Assembly (NCBI GenBank): GCA_038757905.1
Contig: JBCDGG010000013.1
Span: 1 to 52,957 of the forward strand
Length of the DNA stretch: 52,957 bases
Origin: HLUCCA09 sp038757905
GTDB taxonomy: Bacteria; Pseudomonadota; Alphaproteobacteria; Rhodobacterales; Rhodobacteraceae
Direction: 5' to 3'
Shown: positions 1 through 7,923 of the stretch, piece by piece
How the letters are laid out: each line of letters begins with the position of its first letter
How positions within the stretch are numbered: position 1 is the first letter of the stretch
The notes under the pieces: model-generated
Database searches by the model: none
Told to the model about the DNA's origin: nothing
The model's input: only the letters and a program-made list of their open reading frames with translations
Translations under genes and position numbers: made by a program

Positions 1-1193
1 CCCACGAAGAGCGGCACCTCACGGAACGCCTTTTCCGGGCTTTCCTTGATCACACCGGCCGCGGTGTAGACCCCGACACAGACCGGCGGTGTGATCATGC
101 CGATCCCGGCGAACGCGACGAAGACGATATAGAGGTGCAGGATGGGCAACCCCAGCGACAATGCCAGCGCCGCAAAGATCGGGACGGTCAGGTAAAAGAC
201 CGGAACGATCTCGACGAAGGTGCCCAGGATCAGGCAGATCAGCGCGACCGCCAGCCAGAACATCAGCGGTGTGCCGCCCATGTCGGTGAAGTACGTGATG
301 ATGCGCTGCGGTGTCTGGGCATAGGTCAGGACGACGCTGAGGAACATGGCCGTCGCAATGATCGCGAAGATCACAGCCGTGATCTGCGCGGTCTTGGTCA
401 GACACTCCGCCAGTCCGCGAACGGTCAGCTCCCGATAGGCGAAGAACCCGATCAGGATCGCCCACATACCGGCAACGGCAGCGGATTCGGACGGTGTCAG
501 GAGACCCGCATAGATCCCGCCCAGGATGATCACGGGGGTGAAGAGGCCCGGTATCGCCGCCCGAAGCGCCAGGCCGCGTTCGCCCCAGCTGGCCTTGTGC
601 GGGTTGCGCAGGTGGCGGCAGCGCCAGCTGACCACAAGGGTCAGCAGCACAAGCAGAACCAACCCGGGGATGAAGCCCGCGGAAAAGGTCTGCGATACCG
701 GAACATCCGTCAGCGCACTGAACAGGATCGCCGCGTTCGACGGCGGGATCAGCGATTCCAGAAACGCGGCCGAGGCGGCCAGCACGATCACGAAGGGCCT
801 CGGATAGCCCTCTTCGATCATGCGCGGCATCATGATGGTGCCGATAGCCGTGATCGCGGCCAGGATCGACCCGCAGAAGGCGGCGAAGAAGCCCATGGCC
901 AGAACCATCGCAATGCCCAGGCCGCCCGGCCAATGCCCGACGAGCGTGGTTGCGAAATGCACGAGGCGGACCGCCGCACCGCCGCGCAGCATCACCATGC
1001 CGGTGAAGATGAAGAGCGGCACAGCGATCAGCACGTGCTTGGTCATGGAGCCGAAGGACACCTGGATCAGCGTCGACCATGGCAGGTCCATGCCCCAGAT
1101 CGCCGTGACGGAACTGCCCAGGCCGAAGACCATGAAGATCGGGACGGCGGAAAAGAGCAGAATGGTCGAGAAGACTGCGGCGAAGAGGTTCAT
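1..1193 (-). CDS. dctM: TRAP transporter large permease DctM (partial, C-terminus off the window)
   Basis: This is the large membrane subunit that carries the substrate in a tripartite ATP-independent periplasmic importer driven by an ion gradient. The reverse strand reads openly from the ATG at 1193 to the window edge, about 397 codons. It is a run of hydrophobic helices with family features: an N-terminal FGLGSS stretch, PLFIFTGMVMLRGG, a conserved GIGMITPPVCVGVY segment and LIPPSNAAI. DctM proteins are usually about 425 residues, so only the last 30 or so are missing. The start overlaps the dctQ stop as ATGA, so the two are translationally coupled. The substrate cannot be read from the permease. 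The neighbourhood (acyl-CoA enzymes, a 2-hydroxyacid dehydrogenase) suggests a carboxylate or sulfonate. Confidence 0.93.
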   Translation of the reverse strand, partial: MNLFAAVFSTILLFSAVPIFMVFGLGSSVTAIWGMDLPWSTLIQVSFGSMTKHVLIAVPLFIFTGMVMLRGGAAVRLVHFATTLVGHWPGGLGIAMVLAMGFFAAFCGSILAAITAIGTIMMPRMIEEGYPRPFVIVLAASAAFLESLIPPSNAAILFSALTDVPVSQTFSAGFIPGLVLLVLLTLVVSWRCRHLRNPHKASWGERGLALRAAIPGLFTPVIILGGIYAGLLTPSESAAVAGMWAILIGFFAYRELTVRGLAECLTKTAQITAVIFAIIATAMFLSVVLTYAQTPQRIITYFTDMGGTPLMFWLAVALICLILGTFVEIVPVFYLTVPIFAALALSLGLPILHLYIVFVAFAGIGMITPPVCVGVYTAAGVIKESPEKAFREVPLFV

Positions 1194-1720
1194 GCTTCTT
1201 GCCCTTCCGTCTGCGGGCTGTGCCGGAACAGGTCCTGCACCGCGATCAGCAACGCTTCGAGCGCGAAGGACGCGAGGATGGCAAAGCCGGTCGGGAAGGC
1301 CAGATACATCCACCAGATCGGGATCTCGATCTCCAGCTCCATGATCTGACCGAGCATGCGGAACATGCCGGTCGCCTCGACCCCGGCCAGAAGAAAGATG
1401 ATCGCACCGATCAGGGTGACCAGCGCGCCAAACGCCCGGAGGCCGATCAGCGCGCGCCCCGACAGGAAGGTTGGAAGAAGGTCCACGCTCACATGCTCGC
1501 CCGCGCGGAAGAGCGGCCCGAGCAGCGGGAACACCAGCCAGGGCACCAGGGCGGGGGGAAGCTCGATCAGCCAGTCATAGCCGGTGCCGGAAAAGTATCG
1601 CGTGACGGCGCTGCCGGTCAGGGCGGCCACCATGATGGCGATGATCAGCGACGACAGGATCGTGACCAGATGGCCAATGGCCGTGTTGACCGATTTGAGA
1701 AGGGCGATGAGAGCCGACAT
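1190..1720 (-). CDS. dctQ: TRAP transporter small permease DctQ
   Basis: This 176-residue protein is the small membrane subunit of the TRAP importer. It has about four hydrophobic segments, including one near residues 16-38, a central FPLLGPLFRAGEHVSVDLL region typical of DctQ, and a C-terminal IPIWWMYLAFPTGF helix. It sits between dctP (upstream, 97 nt away) and dctM (4-nt overlap). The ATG at 1720 is preceded on the reverse strand by GAGGACCC, a plausible ribosome binding site. Family membership is clear from topology, length and gene order. DctQ sequences are poorly conserved, so they do not help to predict substrate. Confidence 0.92.
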   Translation of the reverse strand: MSALIALLKSVNTAIGHLVTILSSLIIAIMVAALTGSAVTRYFSGTGYDWLIELPPALVPWLVFPLLGPLFRAGEHVSVDLLPTFLSGRALIGLRAFGALVTLIGAIIFLLAGVEATGMFRMLGQIMELEIEIPIWWMYLAFPTGFAILASFALEALLIAVQDLFRHSPQTEGQEA

Positions 1721-1770
1721 TAGGGTCCTCGACAGGGTGGGAAGATCTCGGAGGGAGCGTCCGGCGGCAT

Positions 1771-1798
1771 TCCGGGGGCGCCGCGGGACGCCCCCGGA
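1771..1798. promoter_or_regulatory. Intercistronic stem-loop between dctP and dctQ
   Basis: A perfect 10-bp inverted repeat, TCCGGGGGCG (1771-1780) and CGCCCCCGGA (1789-1798), surrounds an 8-nt loop in the 97-nt gap between the binding-protein gene and the permease genes. No T-run follows on the transcribed strand, so it need not be a strong terminator. In many binding-protein operons such a hairpin stabilises the upstream message or attenuates read-through, so that the periplasmic protein is made in excess over the membrane subunits. That role is inferred here. Confidence 0.6.
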
Positions 1799-1817
1799 GA
1801 GTGTCCTGGGCCGCGGC

Positions 1818-2855
1818 CTATTCCGCGACGAACGCCTGAGCGGCCTCCAGGGTTTCCGGGTCCATCAACTCTGCCATGGCCGGGGCAACCTCGGACTGGA
1901 TCAGGTTCTGCAGCTCGGCCAATGCCGCGCCCTCCAGCACCGTCACGACGCCGCCGCGCTCCTGAAAGGCGGCCAGCGTCGCTTCGCCGTCTTCCATGAT
2001 GGTACCGGTCGACAGATCGCCCATCTCCTGCCCGACATCGATCAGGATTTGCTGGAGATCCTCGGGCAGCCCCTCGAACCACCGCGTGTTGGCCACCATG
2101 TAGGCGTCCGAGAAGTACTGGTAGGGCAGTTGCCCAAAGCTCAGATACTCCCACCAGCTATAGGCCGCGATGCTGCCCGGCGGGCTGTTGAGCGCATTGA
2201 TCATGCCGGTCTGGAGCGCGGTATAGACCTCGCCCGTCGGCAGCGACACGGTGTTGGCGCCGAGCGCCTCCCACAAGGGCCGCTCGGACCGGATCAGCGC
2301 CCGGGCGCTCAGGCCTTCCATCGCCTCGACACTGCTCAACTCGTTGGCGCCGGAGAACGCCATCACCGGCCCGACGGGGTTGTACATCAGCAGCGTCGTG
2401 TTGCTGCGCGTGGCGATGTCATCCCAGATCGCGCGGCCCACGTCGGTTTCCATGAAGAACGCGCGCTGCTGTTCGTAGGATCCGAAGAGGCCGGGATAGG
2501 CGGTCACGTTGTAGTTCTCGTTGATCGGGGCAAAGCTCACGATCGGGACGATGCCGCCGATCTCGACGGCGCCGGACGTCACGGCGCCCAACTGGTCGCG
2601 AATGCCGAACAACTGGCCGGAGGGGAACACGTCGATCCGCAGGCGCCCTTCGGCGCGCCGGTTCACCTCATCGGCGAACATCTGGGCATGGATGGCGCTG
2701 TGGTGGCTCGGGGACCAGTGCATCGAGAGCCGCGCGACATAGTCCTGCGACAGCGCCGGCACCGCCGACAGGCCCAATGCGCCGCAGATCGCAACAGCCC
2801 CTGCGACGGCCTGGCGCGACAAAGACCACGAGGCCCACTTGGTGTTGGGTGTCAT
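1818..2855 (-). CDS. dctP: TRAP transporter substrate-binding protein DctP
   Basis: This 345-residue periplasmic protein captures the substrate and delivers it to DctQM. A signal peptide of about 37 residues (basic start, hydrophobic AVAGAVAICGALGLSAV, cut near ALSQ) is followed by the mature DctP fold. Family marks include LSMHWSPSHHSAIHAQ near the start, the RIDVFPSGQLFG segment, and a central DEV-type hinge; the conserved arginine that binds the carboxylate would lie in the RALIRSERPLWEALG region. The ATG at 2855 is preceded by GGGAGGATTACA, an excellent ribosome binding site. It is transcribed away from the acyl-CoA dehydrogenase gene, with which it shares a 324-nt divergent promoter region containing a candidate LysR site. 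Confidence 0.93.
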   Translation of the reverse strand: MTPNTKWASWSLSRQAVAGAVAICGALGLSAVPALSQDYVARLSMHWSPSHHSAIHAQMFADEVNRRAEGRLRIDVFPSGQLFGIRDQLGAVTSGAVEIGGIVPIVSFAPINENYNVTAYPGLFGSYEQQRAFFMETDVGRAIWDDIATRSNTTLLMYNPVGPVMAFSGANELSSVEAMEGLSARALIRSERPLWEALGANTVSLPTGEVYTALQTGMINALNSPPGSIAAYSWWEYLSFGQLPYQYFSDAYMVANTRWFEGLPEDLQQILIDVGQEMGDLSTGTIMEDGEATLAAFQERGGVVTVLEGAALAELQNLIQSEVAPAMAELMDPETLEAAQAFVAE

Positions 2856-3179
2856 TGTAATCCTCCCTGACCCGCGTCAGCCCCAGGGCGAAGCGCGGGT
2901 CTATCAGTTTCCGGCCCTGCGCATGGAGCGGGGTCGCCTCCTCCGACATCGGCCCATCTCTCGGTTGATCGGAGCCGGGCAGACGCGATGCCGAAAACGC
3001 TAGCTTGGGGTCACTCGCTCAACAATTAGCAATACTTCGCTTGCGCATCTGGAAAAGCTATGAGTCGTGGGCGGCCCTCAAATCATAGCATTTTCGAATA
3101 CACGGGCCCTCAATGCGAATTTGTCACATGACCTGGCGCATCGTAGGCATCCGGCGAAACGTACTCCGCAGGATCCTTT
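2856..3179. promoter_or_regulatory. Divergent promoter region, dctP / acyl-CoA dehydrogenase
   Basis: This 324-nt gene-free stretch separates the TRAP operon (leftward) from the beta-oxidation-type operon (rightward). It contains relatively AT-rich segments around 3020-3060 and 3080-3125 that are likely promoter DNA. The LysR-type site at 3085-3100 lies inside it. No small open frame with coding character is apparent. Confidence 0.6.
3085..3100 (+). promoter_or_regulatory. Candidate LysR operator, site 1
   Basis: The 16-mer ATAGCATTTTCGAATA has the T-N11-A spacing of LysR boxes. It lies 79 nt before the acyl-CoA dehydrogenase ATG. It matches the site upstream of the FMN dehydrogenase gene (10975-10990, reverse strand) at 14 of 16 positions in the same orientation and at nearly the same distance from its start codon. 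It also shares the right-hand CGAATA core with the site before the OsmC gene. The likely binder is the LysR protein encoded at 11066-11986. Confidence 0.6.
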
Positions 3180-4346
3180 ATGGCCAACGTGAACCTCCCC
3201 GCATCGGACTGGATGGATGACGAGCTTGTCATGCTCAGCGATGCCTGCAAGCAGTTCTACGCGCGCGAATGCGCCCCGCATTATGAAGCCTGGGAGAAGG
3301 ACGGCAGCGTCGGGCGCGCGCTTTGGGAGCTGGCGGGCGAGGCCGGGTTGCTGGGCGCCGAGGTGCCCGAGGAGTTCGGCGGCCCCGGTGGCAGTTTCGC
3401 CCATGATGCGGTGATTGCCTATGAGGGCAATCTGGCGGGCATCGATGGCTGGGGCGGCGGGCTGCACAACTCCATCGTGATCCCCTACATCATCCATTAC
3501 GGCTCGGACGATCAGAAGCGCGAGATCCTGCCGCGCATGGTCTCGGGCGAGCTGATCGGCGCCATCGCCATGACCGAACCCGGCGCCGGGTCGGACCTGC
3601 AAGGGTTGAAGACCACGGCGCGCAAGGACGGCAACCATTATGTGATTTCCGGCCAGAAGACCTTCATCACCAACGGGCAGCTGGCCAATCTGGTGGTGGT
3701 GGCCGCCAAGACCGACACGTCGAAGGGCGCCAAAGGGATCTCGCTCTTCGTGGTCGAAACCGACACGGTCGAGGGCTATCGCCGGGGCCGCAATCTCGAC
3801 AAGGTCGGGATGAAATCGAATGACACCTCGGAGCTGTTCTTCGACGAGGTGCGCGTGCCGGCCTCGGCCCTGCTCGGGCCCGAGGAAGGCCAGGGCTTCT
3901 ATCAGATGATGGAGCAACTGCCGCAGGAGCGGTTGCTGATCGGGGTCTACGCCGTCGCGCGTATCGAGCGGGCCCTGAAGGAAACGCTGGCCTATGTGCA
4001 GGAGCGCAAAGCCTTCGGCCACCCGATATCCGAGTTTCAGAACACGCAGTTCGTGCTGGCCGAGTGCAAGACGGAGGCCACCGTCGCCAAGGTCTTCCTC
4101 GATCATTGCATTTCGGAGCATCTGAAGGGCCGGCTGACGACGGAAACAGCATCGATGGCGAAGTATTGGCTGACCGATCTGCAGGCCAGGATCATCGACC
4201 GCTGCCTGCAGCTTTTCGGCGGCTACGGCGTGATGGCGGAATACCCGATCGAGCGGATGTATCGCGACAATCGGATCGAGCGCATCTACGCCGGGACGAA
4301 CGAGATCATGAAGCTGCTGATCGCCCGCGATCTTTTCCGCGATTGA
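3180..4346 (+). CDS. Acyl-CoA dehydrogenase, long-chain (ACADL) type
   Basis: This 388-residue FAD enzyme should introduce a 2,3-double bond into an acyl-CoA and pass electrons to ETF. Seen motifs are MTEPGAGSD (near 131-139), ISGQKTFITNG (157-166) and QLFGGYGVMAEYPIERMYRD in the C-terminal domain. The catalytic base is placed as in LCAD and isovaleryl-CoA dehydrogenase: Glu250 in QLPQERLL. The MCAD-type position instead reads IYAGTNE, with no glutamate after the Tyr. The start has a plausible GCAGGATCC binding site. It is the first gene of a rightward operon, 7 nt before the crotonase gene. Chain length cannot be inferred safely, since many bacterial members act on short or branched acyl groups. 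Confidence 0.92.
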   Translation: MANVNLPASDWMDDELVMLSDACKQFYARECAPHYEAWEKDGSVGRALWELAGEAGLLGAEVPEEFGGPGGSFAHDAVIAYEGNLAGIDGWGGGLHNSIVIPYIIHYGSDDQKREILPRMVSGELIGAIAMTEPGAGSDLQGLKTTARKDGNHYVISGQKTFITNGQLANLVVVAAKTDTSKGAKGISLFVVETDTVEGYRRGRNLDKVGMKSNDTSELFFDEVRVPASALLGPEEGQGFYQMMEQLPQERLLIGVYAVARIERALKETLAYVQERKAFGHPISEFQNTQFVLAECKTEATVAKVFLDHCISEHLKGRLTTETASMAKYWLTDLQARIIDRCLQLFGGYGVMAEYPIERMYRDNRIERIYAGTNEIMKLLIARDLFRD

Positions 4347-4353
4347 GGCGCCC

Positions 4354-5160
4354 ATGACCGACACCTCCCCGATCCTGCTGACCGCCCTCGCCGACAGGGT
4401 CGCGACGCTCACGCTCAACCGGCCCGAGGCGCGCAACAGCCTGTCGCTGGAGATGCTGCACCAGCTGAAATCGGCCATCGACGGTTTGGGCCAGGACCCC
4501 GGCGTGCGCGCCATCGTTCTGGCCGGGGCTGGCCCCGCCTTCTGCGCCGGACACGACCTGAAAGAGATGACCGCCGCGCGGCAGGACGCCGATGGCGGGC
4601 GGGCCTTCTTTCTGACCACGATGACGGCCTGTTCGGCGATGATGCAGGCGGTTGTGCATTGCCCCAAACCCGTCATCGCGGCGGTGCATGGCATTGCCAC
4701 GGCCGCCGGCTGTCAGCTCGTCGCCAGTTGCGATCTGGCGGTCGCCGCGCAGAACAGCCGGTTTGCCACGCCCGGGGTGAATATCGGCCTGTTCTGTTCG
4801 ACACCGATGGTGGCGCTGTCGCGCAATGTCGGGCGCAAGCGCGCGATGAAAATGCTGCTGACGGGTCAGATGATCGATGCCGCCACCGCGGCCGACTGGG
4901 GCTTGGTGTCGGATGTCGTCGCCCCCGGGGCCGTGCTGGCGGAGGCGCAGGACCAGGCCCGGCAGATCGCCGAAAAGTCGGGCGCAACGCTTCGCATCGG
5001 CAAGACGGCCTTCTACACCCAGGCCGAGATGGGCCTGGCAGAGGCCTACGCGTATGCGACCCGCGTCATGGTCGACAACATGATGATCGACGACGCGCGG
5101 GAAGGCATCGGCGCCTTTCTGGAAAAGCGCGCTCCCGTCTGGTCCGGCGACGCGCCATAG
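4354..5160 (+). CDS. Crotonase-family protein, ECHDC3-like
   Basis: This 268-residue protein has the crotonase fold. It carries AGHDLKEM in the oxyanion-hole/A-loop region, AAGCQLVASCDLA, TPGVNIGLFCSTP and a C-terminal EGIGAFLEKRAPVW, all characteristic of the ECHDC3 branch. The two glutamates that activate water in enoyl-CoA hydratase fall where this protein has Gln (GCQL) and non-acidic residues (PGVNIGL). Ordinary hydratase chemistry is therefore doubtful, although annotation by similarity will say enoyl-CoA hydratase. It lies between the acyl-CoA dehydrogenase and thiolase genes. Alternatives include an isomerase, a thioesterase-like role or a hydratase for an unusual substrate. Confidence 0.85.
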   Translation: MTDTSPILLTALADRVATLTLNRPEARNSLSLEMLHQLKSAIDGLGQDPGVRAIVLAGAGPAFCAGHDLKEMTAARQDADGGRAFFLTTMTACSAMMQAVVHCPKPVIAAVHGIATAAGCQLVASCDLAVAAQNSRFATPGVNIGLFCSTPMVALSRNVGRKRAMKMLLTGQMIDAATAADWGLVSDVVAPGAVLAEAQDQARQIAEKSGATLRIGKTAFYTQAEMGLAEAYAYATRVMVDNMMIDDAREGIGAFLEKRAPVWSGDAP

Positions 5161-5184
5161 CGGGCGACCTCCCAAGGAGAAAAC

Positions 5185-6366
5185 ATGGACGTTGTTATCG
5201 CATCCGGTGTGCGCACCGCGATTGGTGGGTTCGGTGGTTCGCTTGCCTCGGTGCCGCCGACGGATCTGGCGACCCGGGTCTCGGCAGAGGCCGTGAAGCG
5301 CGCCGGGATCGCCCCGGATGCGATCGGGCATTCGGTTTTTGGCAATGTGATCCATACCGAACCGAAGGACATGTATCTGGCCCGCGTTGCCGCGATGGGC
5401 GCAGGCGTGCCGGAGACCACCCCGGCCCTGACGCTGAACCGGCTCTGCGGCAGCGGCTTGCAGGCGGTCGTGACGGTGGCCGAGGCGATCTTGCTGGGCC
5501 ATGCGCGCGCGGCGCTTGCCGGGGGCGCCGAAAGCATGAGCCGGGCGGGCCATCTGCTGAGAACGGCACGCTTTGGCACCAAGATGGGCGACACGGTCGC
5601 CACCGACATGATGACCGGGGCGCTGACCGATCCGTTCGGCAACGGGCATATGGGCGTGACGGCGGAAAACGTCGCCGCGCGCTGCGAGATCAGCCGCGCG
5701 GAGCAAGACGCGCTTGCGGTGCGGTCCCATGCGCGGGCCATCCGTGCCATCGCGCAGGGCTACTTCGAGGGGCAGATCCTCCCCGTCACGGTGCGCAAGG
5801 GGCGCGAGGAGGTCTCTTTTTCGACCGACGAACATGCGCGTGCCGATGTCACCTGCGAAGGTCTGGCGGGATTGCGCGCGGCCTTTCGGAAGGACGGCTC
5901 GGTGACCGCCGGCAACGCCTCCGGCATCAACGATGGGGCCGCCGCTTTGGTTCTGGCCGAGCGCGCCTATGCCGAAGAGGCAGAGGTGCCGGTACTGGCC
6001 CATATCCTGGGCTATGGGCTGGGCGGGGTCGCGCCCGAAGTGATGGGGCTGGGGCCGATCCCGGCTGTGTCTCAGGCGCTGGACCGCACGGGGCTCCGCG
6101 TGGCGGACATGTCGGTCATCGAATCGAACGAGGCTTTTGCCGCACAAGCCTGCGCGGTCGCCCGCGATCTGGGCTTTCCCGAAGAAATCACCAACCCCAA
6201 TGGCGGGGCGATTGCTCTGGGCCACCCGGTGGGCGCCTCCGGGGCGATCCTTCTGATCAAGCTGATCCACGAGCTGCGCCGCGTGTCCGGCCGCTACGGC
6301 CTGGCCACGATGTGCATCGGGGGCGGTCAGGGCATCGCGGTGATCGTCGAGAACCCCGACGCCTGA
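5185..6366 (+). CDS. Acetyl-CoA acyltransferase (thiolase)
   Basis: This 393-residue thiolase has the complete catalytic set. The nucleophilic Cys88 is in NRLCGSG, His347 in GHPVGASG, and the proton-transfer Cys377 in CIGGGQG. The NEAFAAQ loop is also present. It would cleave a 3-ketoacyl-CoA to a shortened acyl-CoA plus acetyl-CoA, or run in the condensing direction. The ATG at 5185 is preceded by CCAAGGAG. It is the third gene of the operon, 24 nt after the crotonase. The matching 3-hydroxyacyl-CoA dehydrogenase is not in this operon but at 12585-13694, under what appears to be the same regulator. Confidence 0.94.
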   Translation: MDVVIASGVRTAIGGFGGSLASVPPTDLATRVSAEAVKRAGIAPDAIGHSVFGNVIHTEPKDMYLARVAAMGAGVPETTPALTLNRLCGSGLQAVVTVAEAILLGHARAALAGGAESMSRAGHLLRTARFGTKMGDTVATDMMTGALTDPFGNGHMGVTAENVAARCEISRAEQDALAVRSHARAIRAIAQGYFEGQILPVTVRKGREEVSFSTDEHARADVTCEGLAGLRAAFRKDGSVTAGNASGINDGAAALVLAERAYAEEAEVPVLAHILGYGLGGVAPEVMGLGPIPAVSQALDRTGLRVADMSVIESNEAFAAQACAVARDLGFPEEITNPNGGAIALGHPVGASGAILLIKLIHELRRVSGRYGLATMCIGGGQGIAVIVENPDA

Positions 6367-6435
6367 CCCCGCGACCCGCGCCCGGATCACCCAGACGGAC
6401 AACGCATGCCGCTTTCGGCGGAGGATGGAGGCATC

Positions 6436-7449
6436 ATGCCCGGGTGGATTGCCGCACACCTTCTTGTCGCCCGGCACCGGATGCACGGGGTCTTCGTCTC
6501 GCTGGTGATCGCCGTCGCGGCGATGTTCGTGTCCGAGCATTACGGCGCGCCCGCCATGCTGATGGCGCTGCTCATGGGCATGGCGCTGCAGTCTCTGTCG
6601 GAGGAGGGCCCGTGCGTTGCGGGCATCGCCTTTTCCGCACGGCAGATCCTGCGCCTTGGGGTGGCCCTGATGGGCGCGCGGATCAGTTTCGGGTTGGCGG
6701 CCGATCTCGGGGCGGGGGTGATCGGCCTCTTGCTGGCCGGCGTCCTGTTCACCATCCTGTTCGGCGTGTTGGGCGCGCGGGTGATGGCGCGCGGCTGGCG
6801 CTTCGGGGTTTTGACCGGCGGATCGGTCGCGATCTGCGGGGCGAGCGCTGCCATGGCGCTGTCTGCGGTGCTGCCAAAGAACGAACACTCCGAGAGAAAC
6901 CTGACCTTCACCGTGCTGAGCGTCACGGTGCTGAGCACCGTCGCGATGATCGCCTATCCGCTGCTGGGCTCCCTTCTCGATCTGGATGCGCTGGCCGCCG
7001 GCGTCTTTCTGGGCGGCACGATTCACGATGTTGCCCAGGTGGTCGGGGCGGGGTTTTCGGTGTCCGAGGCGACGGGTGAGGCCGCCACGTTGGTCAAGCT
7101 GATGCGCGTCATGATGCTGGCGCCCGTCGTGCTCGTTCTGACGCTCGTGGTGGCCCGGATGGCGCCGTCAAACGCCGAGGACGGGGGGCGCCCGCTGCTG
7201 GTGCCGGGGTTCATCCTGGGGTTCCTCGCGCTGGCCACCTTGAACTCCCTGGGATTGATCCCGCCCGCGCTGGGAGCCGTCATCGCGGATCTGTCTGGCT
7301 GGGCGCTGCTGACCTCCATCGCAGCTGTCGGCCTCAAGACGTCGCTCGGACGGATCATGGAGGTGGGCGGTCAGGCGATTGTCCTGATCGTGTTGGAGAC
7401 GCTCTTTCTCGGGGTGTTCATCCTGGGCGGGCTGATGGTGCTGGGCTAG
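6436..7449 (+). CDS. YeiH/TauZ-family (UPF0324) putative sulfate exporter
   Basis: This 337-residue membrane protein has about ten helices and the family signature GGSVAICGASAAMAL, plus LRLGVALMGARISF and GTIHDVAQVVGAG. Members of this family (TauZ in sulfonate degraders) are proposed to export sulfate released from organosulfonates; that role is known by association rather than transport assay. A longer frame starts at 6406. The ATG at 6436 is chosen because GGAGG sits only 4 nt before it. It is the last gene of the operon and faces the transthyretin-like gene across a strong hairpin. Its presence hints that the cluster's substrate could be a sulfonate, but no desulfonating enzyme is recognised nearby. 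Confidence 0.88.
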   Translation: MPGWIAAHLLVARHRMHGVFVSLVIAVAAMFVSEHYGAPAMLMALLMGMALQSLSEEGPCVAGIAFSARQILRLGVALMGARISFGLAADLGAGVIGLLLAGVLFTILFGVLGARVMARGWRFGVLTGGSVAICGASAAMALSAVLPKNEHSERNLTFTVLSVTVLSTVAMIAYPLLGSLLDLDALAAGVFLGGTIHDVAQVVGAGFSVSEATGEAATLVKLMRVMMLAPVVLVLTLVVARMAPSNAEDGGRPLLVPGFILGFLALATLNSLGLIPPALGAVIADLSGWALLTSIAAVGLKTSLGRIMEVGGQAIVLIVLETLFLGVFILGGLMVLG

Positions 7450-7487
7450 GCACCCAGCCTTGCGGACAGGACGGGCCGCAAGAACAT

Positions 7488-7526
7488 CAGCCCGCCGCGC
7501 CGGATCGGGCCGGGCGCGGCGGGCTG
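7488..7526. terminator. Bidirectional terminator-like hairpin
   Basis: A perfect 14-bp inverted repeat, CAGCCCGCCGCGCC (7488-7501) and GGCGCGGCGGGCTG (7513-7526), has an 11-nt loop. It lies in the 117-nt gap between two convergent genes, the exporter ending at 7449 and the transthyretin-like gene ending at 7567. No T-tract follows, which is common in GC-rich alphaproteobacteria. It probably ends or protects both transcripts. Confidence 0.75.
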
Positions 7527-7566
7527 CATCCGGTGCGGGGTCCGCCCAGGGAGAGACACGGCCAGG

Positions 7567-7923
7567 TCAGCTGGACCACCACACCGAATAGCTGTTCGGC
7601 GAGAGAATAACGGGAATGTGGTACTTGGCATCGGCGTCGGGCATGACAAAGCGCACAACGACTTCGCCCATGATCTGACACCGATGCGGGGCGCTTTGGC
7701 GTGCCGCCCAGTAGGGCCCGGTCGCAAACACCATCTCGTAGGGTGAGGACGGGTCCGCGCCTGTCAAATCGACCGTCTGCGACAGGCGCCCTCCGTCATC
7801 CATCTCTGCCTCGAACACGCGGGCCCGCCCTCCGTCGTCCAAGATGCGCGAGAGGGAGACGCCGATGCCGCCCGCATGGGTGCCGTCGACGCCGTTCAAT
7901 GTGTGGGACGAGACGATGGCCAT
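7567..7923 (-). CDS. Transthyretin-like protein (5-hydroxyisourate hydrolase family, divergent)
   Basis: This 118-residue protein belongs to the transthyretin-like fold family, whose known enzymes hydrolyse 5-hydroxyisourate. The three catalytic residues line up with His7 (SSHTLNG), Arg46 (DDGGRL) and His102 (KYHIPVILSP). The C-terminal tetrapeptide, normally YRGS, is WWSS here, so the active-site rim differs. The start overlaps the stop of the thiamine-diphosphate enzyme gene by one base (TGATG), which implies coupled translation with it. No other purine-catabolism gene is nearby. A hydrolase acting on a product of this pathway is more likely than uricolysis, but that is inference. Confidence 0.8.
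   Translation of the reverse strand: MAIVSSHTLNGVDGTHAGGIGVSLSRILDDGGRARVFEAEMDDGGRLSQTVDLTGADPSSPYEMVFATGPYWAARQSAPHRCQIMGEVVVRFVMPDADAKYHIPVILSPNSYSVWWSS

Noticed and set aside
4306..7026. Very long reverse-strand open frame (906 codons) opposite the acyl-CoA operon
   Set aside because: It is antisense to three clearly functional genes with catalytic motifs. Its product is Arg/His/Gly/Gln-rich with no domain, a by-product of high GC at third positions.
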